Assembly (NCBI GenBank): GCA_003554535.1
Contig: PWGT01000120.1
Span: 1-11,389 of the forward strand
Length of the DNA stretch: 11,389 nt
From: Syntrophomonadaceae bacterium
GTDB lineage: Bacteria; Bacillota_D; Dethiobacteria; DTU022; PWGO01
Direction of reading: 5' to 3'
The translations under genes were made by a program, and so were the position numbers. Each line of letters starts with the position of its first letter. Positions within the stretch are counted from its first letter, which is position 1. The notes under the pieces were generated by a model, which was not told the origin of the DNA, ran no database searches, and saw nothing but the letters and a program-made list of their open reading frames with translations. Positions 1 through 7,151 of this stretch are shown one piece after another.

Positions 1-141
1 AAAACCCGCTTTTTGCATGGCTGCCTGACAAGAAGCAGCCATTTTATCTTCCTCTCCACTTAAACTTGGTATTTGCACAAATTTAGACGTGAGCTCTGCT
101 ATCTCATCTGCTGAAACAACATTGCTAAAAATATCTTTCAT
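1..141 (-). CDS. M20 family metallopeptidase (ArgE/DapE-like), N-terminal fragment
   Basis: This gene starts with ATG at 141 and runs off the left edge, so only 47 codons are visible. The fragment begins MKDIFSNVV and contains FVQIPSLSGEEDKMA followed by MQKAGF. This 'xxIPSxSGxE...M...GF' pattern is the usual N-terminal helix of M20 peptidases such as acetylornithine deacetylase, succinyl-diaminopimelate desuccinylase and the YgeY group. These are zinc enzymes that hydrolyse N-acyl or peptide bonds; the metal ligands lie beyond the window. A GGAGTG ribosome site lies 7 bases before the ATG, and the gap to the upstream gene is only 16 bases, so the two are probably cotranscribed. The N-terminus looks more like ArgE/DapE than like the hydantoinase/carbamoylase branch, but a fragment this short cannot fix the substrate. 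Confidence 0.72.
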   Translation of the reverse strand, partial: MKDIFSNVVSADEIAELTSKFVQIPSLSGEEDKMAASCQAAMQKAGF

Positions 142-157
142 GGATTAACACTCCACT

Positions 158-670
158 TTATTCATCTGTTGCATCTACTTCAAATCGGCAGCGATCATTG
201 GGTTGAGTCAAAATTTTAGGCATTTCCAGCTTTATTTTATCCCAGTAAGTCTGCCACATAGCATGGTGAAACTCTTCGCAATATAGCAACCCCATATCCA
301 CCATGCCAATTCTTTCCCACATATCATAAAGCGTACATTCAAAAACCTCTGAAGCCCACTCCCTTTCACCGGTTTTAAAGCGATGGCTTTTCAACATATT
401 GGTGTTGGGCATATCGTAGTGTTCAAAGAGATTTTTTAAATTTATTTCATAACCTTGCTCCTGGTGAGCCTTTCTTAAATTTTCACCCCGCCATTTTCCA
501 TACTTCCGGGTTCCTTCTCTTATAGCTTCTTCACCTTTTTCTCCGAACGTATCTATAACTTCTTTAGCTAGGTGAGCGTACAATGATGCATAAAATCCAC
601 CCAGGGTTTTAACAGCCTCTTTTAGTTTTTCTATTTCATGGTTTGCTTCTGTATGTTTTGTTTCTGACAT
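158..670 (-). CDS. L-2-amino-thiazoline-4-carboxylic acid hydrolase family protein
   Basis: This is a small soluble protein of 170 residues with no signal peptide or membrane segment. Its C-terminal half fits my recollection of the ATC-hydrolase family. It has a Cys in FEC (residue 112), a GMVDMGLLYC segment (Cys131), the KLEMPKILTQ strand and a final NDRCRFEV (Cys161), which resembles the family's 'GDDxCxFRF' ending. The founding Pseudomonas enzyme opens the ring of L-2-amino-thiazoline-4-carboxylate to give N-carbamoyl-L-cysteine; most members are uncharacterised, so the reaction here is open. Acid and amide positions after LLYC (EEFHHA) differ from the 'CxxD' I expect in many members. I place the start at ATG 670 rather than GTG 685, because GGAGGT (678-683) sits 7 bases before the ATG and overlaps the GTG. 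The gene lies between the solute-binding protein gene and the M20 peptidase gene. Confidence 0.72.
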   Translation of the reverse strand: MSETKHTEANHEIEKLKEAVKTLGGFYASLYAHLAKEVIDTFGEKGEEAIREGTRKYGKWRGENLRKAHQEQGYEINLKNLFEHYDMPNTNMLKSHRFKTGEREWASEVFECTLYDMWERIGMVDMGLLYCEEFHHAMWQTYWDKIKLEMPKILTQPNDRCRFEVDATDE

Positions 671-677
671 CGCTATA

Positions 678-683
678 ACCTCC
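678..683 (-). promoter_or_regulatory. Shine-Dalgarno site deciding the start of the ATC-hydrolase-like gene
   Basis: GGAGGT on the minus strand lies 7 bases before ATG 670. The longer frame would start at GTG 685, which overlaps this site and has no ribosome site of its own. A run of seven T (686-692) lies just upstream. Confidence 0.75.
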
Positions 684-703
684 ACAAAAAAATTACATTT
701 AGT

Positions 704-738
704 GCTTCAGGGCGTAACACAATGCTACGCCCTGAAGC
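704..738 (-). repeat. Perfect 13-bp inverted repeat, likely mRNA hairpin after the solute-binding protein gene
   Basis: The arms GCTTCAGGGCGTA (704-716) and TACGCCCTGAAGC (726-738) are perfect reverse complements around a 9-base loop. The hairpin begins about 29 bases after the stop codon of the solute-binding protein gene. It is not a textbook terminator. On the transcribed strand the T-run (686-692) starts 11 bases beyond the stem and directly precedes the next ribosome site, and there is no T-run on the other side. It is more likely a 3'-end stabilising or attenuating hairpin that lets the binding protein be made in excess over the downstream genes. A bidirectional partial terminator is possible. 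Confidence 0.7.
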
Positions 739-767
739 TGTTGCTTTAACCAAACTAAAGTTTCTTT

Positions 768-1892
768 CTATTCCAAGATCCATTCATTCCAGCGCTCTTC
801 TAAGGCTTCACGCTGCTCTCCACCCCAAAAAGCTTCATCGTAAATTAACTGCTTTTCAAAGTTGTGAGGTGCAGTATTGAGTTCTTCAGCTACTTCTTCG
901 TCCATATAGTCAAATGCTTTTTGGTTGGTGCCGCCATAACCAAATTCTTCGCCGATTTTTGCTTGAATTTCGGGCTTGCACAGGTAATTAACCAGGTGCA
1001 TAGCCAAATTCCTGTTTGGCGCGTCTTTCGGAACTACAACAGAACCAAAATGCAACAGGCCCTGGTTGTAGGTATAGTCGACGGAAGCACCTTCCTCAAT
1101 CACAGTATTCAGGCGGCCATCCCATGCAGAGGCCATGACTACTTCGCCGTCAGCTAACAACTGAGCCGGCTCGGCAGCGCTATCCCACCATACGGCAACA
1201 TGATCTTTTATTTCATCCAGTTTTTCGTAAGCCCGATCGATTTTTTCATCATCAAGGGGATAAATCTCATCTTTATCCATACCGTCTGCCAATAAAGCTA
1301 TTTCAAGGTTTGCTGTTGTTTCATTAATCATAGCCCTCGGGCCGGGAAACTTTTCAACATCCCAAAAGTCTGCCCAGTCCTGGGGTCCTTCTTCACCAAG
1401 TTCATCGGTATTCCAGCCTAGAACGTTGGAATAAGTATTCCAGCCAATACCTAAACCATCTGCTACGATGTAATCATCGTCAATTCCCTCGGTGTCGATA
1501 ATGTCAAAATCAAGAGGTTGGAGATGATCTGCCAACCTTACCGGTGCTCCACCACCAACATCAACAGCATCCCACTCAACATGGCCTGCTTCAACCATAG
1601 AGCGCAGTTTGCCGTAATCAGTGGGGCTTACGGAGCGAAATTCCACGCCATATTCTTCGGAAAACGGCTCCAGCACAATATCTTCAATCATGTCCTGCCA
1701 GGACCCACCCCAGGAAACAAATACCACCGGGCCCTCTTCCAATTCCTCTTCCGGTTCAGGTGCTTCTTCTTCTGGGTCTGCAACATCTTCTTCTGGTTCT
1801 ACAGCCTCTTCTTCAGGAGCACATCCTCCAAAAATCAGAGCAAAACTAAAAACCACCATCAACATCAAAATTAGCCACTTAGACTTAAACAT
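768..1892 (-). CDS. ABC transporter solute-binding lipoprotein, spermidine/putrescine (PotD-like) family
   Basis: This is the extracellular solute-binding subunit of the importer encoded upstream, 374 residues long. The N-terminus has a basic start (MFKSK), a hydrophobic stretch and a lipobox-like IFGGC, with Cys24 as the likely lipidated residue. An acidic Glu/Pro linker follows (about residues 25-54, 17 acidic residues of 30 and no Lys or Arg). The mature domain begins VVFVSWGGSW and contains the WDAVDVGGG, FPGPRAM and MASAWDGR segments, as expected of family 1 binding proteins of the polyamine/opine group. AGGAGGT lies 7 bases before ATG 1892, one of the strongest ribosome sites in the window. 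It is separated from the permease genes by two amidohydrolase genes, which is unusual, but no other binding protein is present. The ligand is not predictable; carboxylates, opines and polyamines are all handled by this family. Confidence 0.88.
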   Translation of the reverse strand: MFKSKWLILMLMVVFSFALIFGGCAPEEEAVEPEEDVADPEEEAPEPEEELEEGPVVFVSWGGSWQDMIEDIVLEPFSEEYGVEFRSVSPTDYGKLRSMVEAGHVEWDAVDVGGGAPVRLADHLQPLDFDIIDTEGIDDDYIVADGLGIGWNTYSNVLGWNTDELGEEGPQDWADFWDVEKFPGPRAMINETTANLEIALLADGMDKDEIYPLDDEKIDRAYEKLDEIKDHVAVWWDSAAEPAQLLADGEVVMASAWDGRLNTVIEEGASVDYTYNQGLLHFGSVVVPKDAPNRNLAMHLVNYLCKPEIQAKIGEEFGYGGTNQKAFDYMDEEVAEELNTAPHNFEKQLIYDEAFWGGEQREALEERWNEWILE

Positions 1893-1983
1893 TTTTTTAC
1901 CTCCTAAAAGTTTTTCCCCTTTAATAGTCTTCTTTATTTAGAAATAACCTTCTGAATACCCGAAATAGACTCACCTCCCTGTT
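1893..1983 (-). promoter_or_regulatory. 91-base leader of the solute-binding protein gene with an orphan ribosome site
   Basis: Most gaps in this block are far shorter than this one; only the hairpin gap at 671-767 is of similar size. Directly after the D-aminoacylase stop it holds AGGGAGGTGA (1971-1980), a near-perfect anti-Shine-Dalgarno match with no ATG, GTG or TTG at a normal distance. An AT-rich 6-2-6 palindrome lies at 1934-1947. The functional AGGAGGT of the binding protein gene comes near the end. I found no convincing -35/-10 pair. Confidence 0.4.
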
Positions 1984-3567
1984 TTATTTTTCCAGGACAC
2001 GGCCCGGCCAAACATTTACCTCTTCTCCCTTATTAATTACCTGCACACCATTTACAAAAACATGGGTTATACCTTCAGGTTCTAAATGAGGGTTCTCATA
2101 AGATCCTGTATCTATAATGCTGCTTTCATCAAAAACTGTAATATCTGCCTGGTAGCCCTCTTTTATAAAACCGCGATCTTTTAATCCCAGGATTGATGCA
2201 GGATGGCTGGTTATCTTTCTAACAGCTTCAGGTAAAGTTAAAATTCCCTCATCTCGCACATATTTACCTAGAAAACGAGGGTAAGTGCCGTATAACCTTG
2301 GATGAGGCTTGCTGGAAAATATACCATCCGTGCCCAGGGTAGCCAGGGTATGAGTTAATACTTTTTTCAAGTTGTCTTCACTTCCATAATGGCTGATCAT
2401 CGTAACATCCAGCTTTTCATCCAGCAGCAAATCACAAACAGTATCGATTGGATTTTTGTTCACCTTACCAGATATTTCCTTAATAGAAAGACCCTCCATC
2501 CATTTGTTCTTTTCACTTGATAAAGAACAAACTACTATCTTTCCCCAACCAACAGATATAGACCTGTTGTGCCAAACCTCCAAACCTTTATCAAATTCCC
2601 TGTGAATTTTCTCTCTAAGCGCTGGATCTTCAAGGCGCTGCAAACAGGCTGCACCACCTCCTTCTAAAACCCACGCCGGTAAAACCGCAGTTAACACAGT
2701 GCTTCCGGCTAAATACGGGTAGCGATCAAAACTAATGTTGTTCTTCTGGCTATAATCCGTGATCATTTCAAGAGCTGGGACAAGATTTTTCCAATTTGCC
2801 TGTCCGTAAGCCTGGAGGTGAGAAACATGTAGGTGGGCTCCGCTCTCTCCACAAACCTGGAGCATTTCATTTAACGCTTCTTTTAGGTAAAATCCTTCGT
2901 CTCGAAGATGAACAACAAAAATCCCACCATTCTTTTCTACTTCTTTTGTTAGCTCCAACAATTCATTAGTAGAAGCAAAGCTGCATGGCGGGTAGATCAA
3001 TCCCGTAGAAAGGCCAAAAGCACCTTCATGCATAGCATCGTTAAGAACTGAAGTCATCACATCCATTTCTTCAGCAGAAGCTTTTCGATCGCTCATATCC
3101 ATTGCGGCCATCCTGATTGGTCCATGGGAAGCTAAAACAGCCACATTGTTTGGAAGAGGGCAACTTTCCAGGGCTTTAAGATAACTGGAAAAAGTATCCC
3201 ATCCCCATTTTTCATGGCTTAAGGAGCCCAGCAAACCTGAAACAAGTTCAGCTAACATAGTGATATGCTTTTTATTGACTGGTGCAACACCAAGCCCGTC
3301 TTGCCCTAGTAGTTCAGTAGTTATTCCCTGCTTGACTTTATGCAGGGCAACAGGTTCCATGAAAAGTTTAAGATCCGAGTGACTGTGCATATCTATAAAA
3401 CCTGGAGACACAATCAACCCACTTACATCTATAGCTTGCTTACATTTAGCAGGATCTACCTGGCCCACATATTCAATATTTCCATCCTTGATAGCAATAT
3501 CACCCTTAAAAGGCTGGCTACCGGTACCATCAATTACATTGCCCCCAAGGAGCCCCAGGTCAAACAC
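1984..3567 (-). CDS. N-acyl-D-amino-acid deacylase (D-aminoacylase), amidohydrolase superfamily
   Basis: This 527-residue enzyme is expected to hydrolyse N-acyl-D-amino acids to a carboxylate and a free D-amino acid in the cytoplasm. It begins with the family's FDLGLLGGNVIDGTG strand, then has GFIDMHSHSD (His61, His63), FVVHLRDEG (His220), LHVSHLQAYG (His250) and LGTDGIF (Asp414), followed by HPRLYGTYPRFLGKYVR and a C-terminal composite strand with ADITVFD. These are the metal-site positions of D-aminoacylases. The bridging Cys of the Alcaligenes enzyme (Cys96, in a GNCG context) is replaced by Asp90 in GQDG. I have seen this variant in related proteins, and it may mark a different metal centre or specificity. 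I choose GTG 3567 because GGAGGGG lies just before it and the longer ATG 3606 frame would overlap the previous gene by 38 bases. Only one base separates it from the upstream stop, suggesting coupled translation. Its true substrate may be another N-acyl amino acid. Confidence 0.87.
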   Translation of the reverse strand: MFDLGLLGGNVIDGTGSQPFKGDIAIKDGNIEYVGQVDPAKCKQAIDVSGLIVSPGFIDMHSHSDLKLFMEPVALHKVKQGITTELLGQDGLGVAPVNKKHITMLAELVSGLLGSLSHEKWGWDTFSSYLKALESCPLPNNVAVLASHGPIRMAAMDMSDRKASAEEMDVMTSVLNDAMHEGAFGLSTGLIYPPCSFASTNELLELTKEVEKNGGIFVVHLRDEGFYLKEALNEMLQVCGESGAHLHVSHLQAYGQANWKNLVPALEMITDYSQKNNISFDRYPYLAGSTVLTAVLPAWVLEGGGAACLQRLEDPALREKIHREFDKGLEVWHNRSISVGWGKIVVCSLSSEKNKWMEGLSIKEISGKVNKNPIDTVCDLLLDEKLDVTMISHYGSEDNLKKVLTHTLATLGTDGIFSSKPHPRLYGTYPRFLGKYVRDEGILTLPEAVRKITSHPASILGLKDRGFIKEGYQADITVFDESSIIDTGSYENPHLEPEGITHVFVNGVQVINKGEEVNVWPGRVLEK

Positions 3568-3568
3568 T

Positions 3569-5194
3569 TTACCCCTCCAGTCCGTTATCAAAAAGGATTT
3601 CTCCATTTATAACCGTGGCTTGAACTTCTAATGAGCTTATCTGCTCATACTTAACTTGAAATATATCATCTGAAAGTATTGCAAAATCGGCTTTTTTCCC
3701 TATCTCTAAGGTGCCCTTGAGGTGCTCTTCATAAGATGCATAAGCACCTCCAACTGTATAAGATTGAATGGCTTTTGCCAAAGATAATTTTTCTTCGCCA
3801 TTTAGCACCGTTCCATTTGCTGTTTTTCTTTCCACCATGGCTTCTATTCCCACAAACGGATTAATATCAGCAACAGGTGCATCGGAGCTGGCTGCATTGG
3901 CTATGCCAAAGTTGAGTAAATTTTTCATAGGATAAAAATACCTGGTTCTTTCATTCCCTACCTTGTGATAGCTGGCTTCACCAAAGTGATGAATAAAAAC
4001 AGGTTGGTGCACAACCACGATTTTTTGTGCGCTTATCCTTTCCAGCAAGTCATGATTTGTCAGGCAGCAATGCTCAATACGGTGCCTGACATGAGGCAGC
4101 GGGAATTTATTTTGGGCATTTTCATATGCTTTTAAAGCCATATCTATGGCATGATCTCCAATAGCATGGATAGCAATCTGAAAACCCGAAGAATGATACA
4201 GCCAAACCAGCTCGTTTAGTTCATCTTGTGAATATAAAGTAACCCCATAATGATCTGATGTCCCACAATAAGGTTCTTTCAGAGCAGCTGTATTGCCACC
4301 AAAACTACCGTCAAGAATTACTTTTATTGCACCGAGGCGCAGGTTTACATCACCAAAACCTGTAAAAAAGCCTGTTTCCCTGATGGTTTCGGCTAAATTT
4401 TTGCCGCGCCTTTCGCCGGCTAAAATCATGAGGTATGTCCTTAACTTCAAGTCCCCTGAATTTTTAACTTCCAAAAAAGCCCTGGACTCCGGCCCGCCCA
4501 GTTCACCTATCCCTGCATCCTGGCTACTCGTTATACCGTAACTAAGATAAACACTGTTTGCAGCTTTTAATGCATCTTTACATTCCTGCAAATTCGGAGC
4601 AGGCAAAAATTGCAGGACCTTATCCATTGCCTTTTCCTTCAAAATGCCATTTTTCACTCCATCTGTAACTCCAACTACACTCGCATCGCAATCATGAAAA
4701 AAACCATCACCTAACAATTCAAAGGCTTTTGAATTAATCACACAAGCATGCCCGCAGGTGCGTTTTAAAAATACAGGATGGTGTGGACTTACCTCATCTA
4801 AATCCCATCTTGTGGGCACACGTTTTTCAGTAAGTTTCATTTCATCGAAGCCTCGTCCGATAATCCATTCACCTTTTGCTAATGTAGTTGCTTTTTCTTT
4901 AACCAGACCTTTAATCTCTTCTATGGAAGTAACTTTGTCAGCTCTGGCATCCAGTTGGTTAAGGAACAAACCATATCCCAACATATGATTGTGAGCTTCG
5001 TTAAAACCAGGCAACAAACTTTTTCCCTTTAAATTGATCAGTTTAGTATCCGGCCCTGATAAATAACAAATATCTTTGCTGTCGCCAAGCGCCATGATCT
5101 GGCCATCCTTAACGGCAATAGCTTCATATATAGTTAAATTGTTGTCTGCAGAATAAATTGCACCGTTAAAAAGTATTAAATCCGGCGTAAACAC
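3569..5194 (-). CDS. YtcJ-like metal-dependent amidohydrolase (amidohydrolase family 3)
   Basis: This is a 541-residue cytoplasmic enzyme with an amidohydrolase barrel. Visible family marks in order are the N-terminal composite strand with ILFNGAIYSAD, GFNEAHNHM (His68, His70), ILDGSFGGNTAAL (293-305), AIHAIGDHAID (His343), RIEHC (His375), SSDAPVADINP (Asp438) and a C-terminal KADFAIL strand. YtcJ-type enzymes hydrolyse amides, carbamates or N-formyl groups, and most have no proven substrate. Length is normal for the family. It starts with GTG 5194; AGGGATG lies 7 bases upstream and there is no better in-frame ATG. It follows the ATPase gene by 20 bases and is followed after one base by the D-aminoacylase, so the two hydrolases are probably made together. 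It is a different subfamily from its neighbour, not a recent duplicate. It likely acts on the imported compound or on the product of the next enzyme. Confidence 0.88.
   Translation of the reverse strand: MFTPDLILFNGAIYSADNNLTIYEAIAVKDGQIMALGDSKDICYLSGPDTKLINLKGKSLLPGFNEAHNHMLGYGLFLNQLDARADKVTSIEEIKGLVKEKATTLAKGEWIIGRGFDEMKLTEKRVPTRWDLDEVSPHHPVFLKRTCGHACVINSKAFELLGDGFFHDCDASVVGVTDGVKNGILKEKAMDKVLQFLPAPNLQECKDALKAANSVYLSYGITSSQDAGIGELGGPESRAFLEVKNSGDLKLRTYLMILAGERRGKNLAETIRETGFFTGFGDVNLRLGAIKVILDGSFGGNTAALKEPYCGTSDHYGVTLYSQDELNELVWLYHSSGFQIAIHAIGDHAIDMALKAYENAQNKFPLPHVRHRIEHCCLTNHDLLERISAQKIVVVHQPVFIHHFGEASYHKVGNERTRYFYPMKNLLNFGIANAASSDAPVADINPFVGIEAMVERKTANGTVLNGEEKLSLAKAIQSYTVGGAYASYEEHLKGTLEIGKKADFAILSDDIFQVKYEQISSLEVQATVINGEILFDNGLEG
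3572..3578 (-). promoter_or_regulatory. Shine-Dalgarno site deciding the D-aminoacylase start
   Basis: GGAGGGG on the minus strand overlaps the last codons of the upstream amidohydrolase gene and lies 4 to 6 bases before GTG 3567. It supports this start over ATG 3606, which is 39 bases further upstream and adds 13 residues that do not look like the family's N-terminus. Confidence 0.75.
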
Positions 5195-5214
5195 TTAAAC
5201 ACATCCCTTTATTA

Positions 5215-6321
5215 TTACTCCGCAAGTGCAAGCATATTTTCTTTCTTATAAACCACCTGTACTGTATCTCCTACCGCAAACTGTTCTTGAGCAGATGGGT
5301 TTAAAACTTTTACATTTATTTCTTCATCTTCACTAATCTTTAAAACATATTTGATACTGTCTCCAAGATAGATAACTTCTTTTATTGTTCCTGTAATGTG
5401 CATTTCATTATCATCAGCCTTGCTTTTCACTTTCATGCTTTCAGGGCGTATCACACATCTTACCGGTTCTCCGTTCCGTAAGTTGCCGCGCAGGGTAGCT
5501 TCAATTTTTTGACCGGCGCTTAGTGTGATAAACACATCTTCACCTTGAACAGCATCGATTTTTCCATGCAGGAAATTTGATTCCCCTAAGAAATCTGCAA
5601 CAAAGTGGTTGACAGGCCTGTCATAAACCTCTGATGGTGGACCTTCCTGGAGAAGATTTCCATGGTCTAATATAGCTATTGAATCAGACATCACTAAGGC
5701 TTCTTCCTGATCGTGGGTAACATAAATTACCGTTATACCAAGAGCTTTCTGTATTTTTACCAGCTCCAGCTGCATATGTTCACGTAGTTTTCTATCCAGG
5801 GCACCTAATGGTTCATCCATTAATAAAAGGGGTGGATTAAACACAACAGCTCGAGCTAAAGCTATTCTTTGCTGCTGCCCACCACTTAATTGATTGATTT
5901 TTCTTGACTCATAACCCGACAACTTAACCATTTCCAGGACATCCGACACTTTTTCGTTAATCACATTCTTTTCAAACTTCCTCATCTTCAATGGAAAGGC
6001 AATATTTTCGTATACAGTCATATGAGGGAAAAGAGCATAATTTTGAAATACCATGCCAATGTTCCTTAAATGAGGCGGCTTGTTGACAATAGACTTCCCG
6101 TCTACCTGTATATCGCCCTGGGTCGGCTCAACGAAGCCAGCTATACTCATCAGAACAGTTGTCTTTCCAGAACCACTTGGCCCCAGCAAAGTAATAAACT
6201 TCCCGCTTTCGATGTCAAGGCTCACATTATTTGCAGCATAAATGTCTCCATAAACCTTATACAGGTTTTCTATTTGGACATCCGCCCCAACTTTCTTTTG
6301 TTCTCTAATTGCAACACTCAT
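5215..6321 (-). CDS. potA: ABC transporter ATP-binding protein, PotA-like
   Basis: This is the ATPase that energises the importer, 368 residues. It shows Walker A GPSGSGKT (47-54), Q-loop Gln93 in VFQNYALFPHMTV, signature LSGGQ (145-149), Walker B LLLMDE (165-170), a D-loop GALD and switch His203 in VTHDQEEA. The C-terminal third from about residue 240 (FLGESNFL) is the TOBE-type regulatory region typical of PotA and other CUT1/POPT importers. All catalytic residues are present. A good TAGGAGTGAT ribosome site precedes ATG 6321, and the gap to the permease gene upstream is 29 bases. The symbol reflects family resemblance only; I do not claim that the substrate is a polyamine. Confidence 0.95.
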   Translation of the reverse strand: MSVAIREQKKVGADVQIENLYKVYGDIYAANNVSLDIESGKFITLLGPSGSGKTTVLMSIAGFVEPTQGDIQVDGKSIVNKPPHLRNIGMVFQNYALFPHMTVYENIAFPLKMRKFEKNVINEKVSDVLEMVKLSGYESRKINQLSGGQQQRIALARAVVFNPPLLLMDEPLGALDRKLREHMQLELVKIQKALGITVIYVTHDQEEALVMSDSIAILDHGNLLQEGPPSEVYDRPVNHFVADFLGESNFLHGKIDAVQGEDVFITLSAGQKIEATLRGNLRNGEPVRCVIRPESMKVKSKADDNEMHITGTIKEVIYLGDSIKYVLKISEDEEINVKVLNPSAQEQFAVGDTVQVVYKKENMLALAE

Positions 6322-6350
6322 AAAATATCACTCCTATAATCCGGGTTTCA

Positions 6351-7151
6351 TCAATTGTTTTGCTCTACTTGTTTATCCTTCTTTCTAATTTTGGACAATT
6401 CGTAGATGGCAAACAGTATTATGTAGACCATAATGATTATACTTGATGCGGCAGCAATAATCGGGGTCATCTCCATTCTAATTCCTTCCCACATTTTTAT
6501 AGGAAGAGTAGTTGCATCCACTCCCGACAAGAAAAGGGAAAGGACGATTTCATCATAAGAAACGATAAAAGCGAAAAACGCTCCCCCAATTATTCCAGGT
6601 TTAATTAAAGGAAATGTAATCCGCCGAAAGGTTTCCAATGGATTAGCACCCAGGTTTCTAGCAGCCCATTCCAGGTTTCTATCCAGGGTTTGATAGGCAG
6701 CTGAAACATTGATAATAACGTAAGGCAAAGCCCTGACGGTGTGAGATAAAGAAATACCCAGCGGGGTTCCGACAAGACCCCAGGGAGCAAATAATCCATA
6801 AATCCCAACAGCCATAACTACCAGGGGAACTATTAATGGAGAAATAAGGTACCCCATCAGGTATTCTTTTCCTTTAATTTCAGCGCGGTTTAGACCAGTC
6901 GCTGCCAGTACTCCCAGTATTGTTGAAAATAAAGCAGTTGTTGCTCCAACCCGCAAACTTAGAAGGATAGACCTAACCCATTCAGGATCTGAGAAAAAGT
7001 CCTCAAACCAGCGCAAACTCAAAGTCTCCGGAGGAAACTGCAAATAAGAAACCTCGCTAAAAGACAGGGGGAATACTATGGCAATCGGAAAAGCAATAAA
7101 CGCAAATATCAAACCACAAATAATGTAATATATAATTCGAGCTACTTTCAT
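6351..7151 (-). CDS. potC: ABC transporter permease, PotC-like
   Basis: This is the second inner-membrane permease of the importer, 266 residues with about six predicted hydrophobic segments (the first at about 8-30, the last at about 229-250). The cytoplasmic EAA loop is clear at about 160-185 (LEWAARNLGANPLETFRRI, then FPLIKPG), the contact for the ATPase. The C-terminus is short, basic and polar. The start ATG 7151 overlaps the stop of the first permease by four bases (ATGA), a classic sign of coupled translation and a fixed subunit ratio. The length is close to PotC. The substrate is unknown. Confidence 0.93.
   Translation of the reverse strand: MKVARIIYYIICGLIFAFIAFPIAIVFPLSFSEVSYLQFPPETLSLRWFEDFFSDPEWVRSILLSLRVGATTALFSTILGVLAATGLNRAEIKGKEYLMGYLISPLIVPLVVMAVGIYGLFAPWGLVGTPLGISLSHTVRALPYVIINVSAAYQTLDRNLEWAARNLGANPLETFRRITFPLIKPGIIGGAFFAFIVSYDEIVLSLFLSGVDATTLPIKMWEGIRMEMTPIIAAASSIIIMVYIILFAIYELSKIRKKDKQVEQNN

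Noticed and set aside
704..738. Intrinsic terminator reading of the 13-bp inverted repeat
   Set aside because: The T-run begins 11 bases past the stem and adjoins the next ribosome site, so a canonical terminator is not supported; kept as a hairpin only.
1518..1941. Overlapping plus-strand open frames (118 and 106 codons)
   Set aside because: They lie opposite the binding-protein gene; the Ser/Gly-rich and Phe-rich translations are the antisense of the Glu/Pro linker and signal peptide, and no ribosome site supports them.
1934..1947. TTATTT-AG-AAATAA palindrome as an operator
   Set aside because: Very AT-rich and only 6-bp arms; expected by chance in an AT-rich leader and not repeated elsewhere in the window.
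6605..6808. 67-codon minus-strand frame inside the PotC-like gene
   Set aside because: It is another frame of a clear membrane protein gene, without its own ribosome site.
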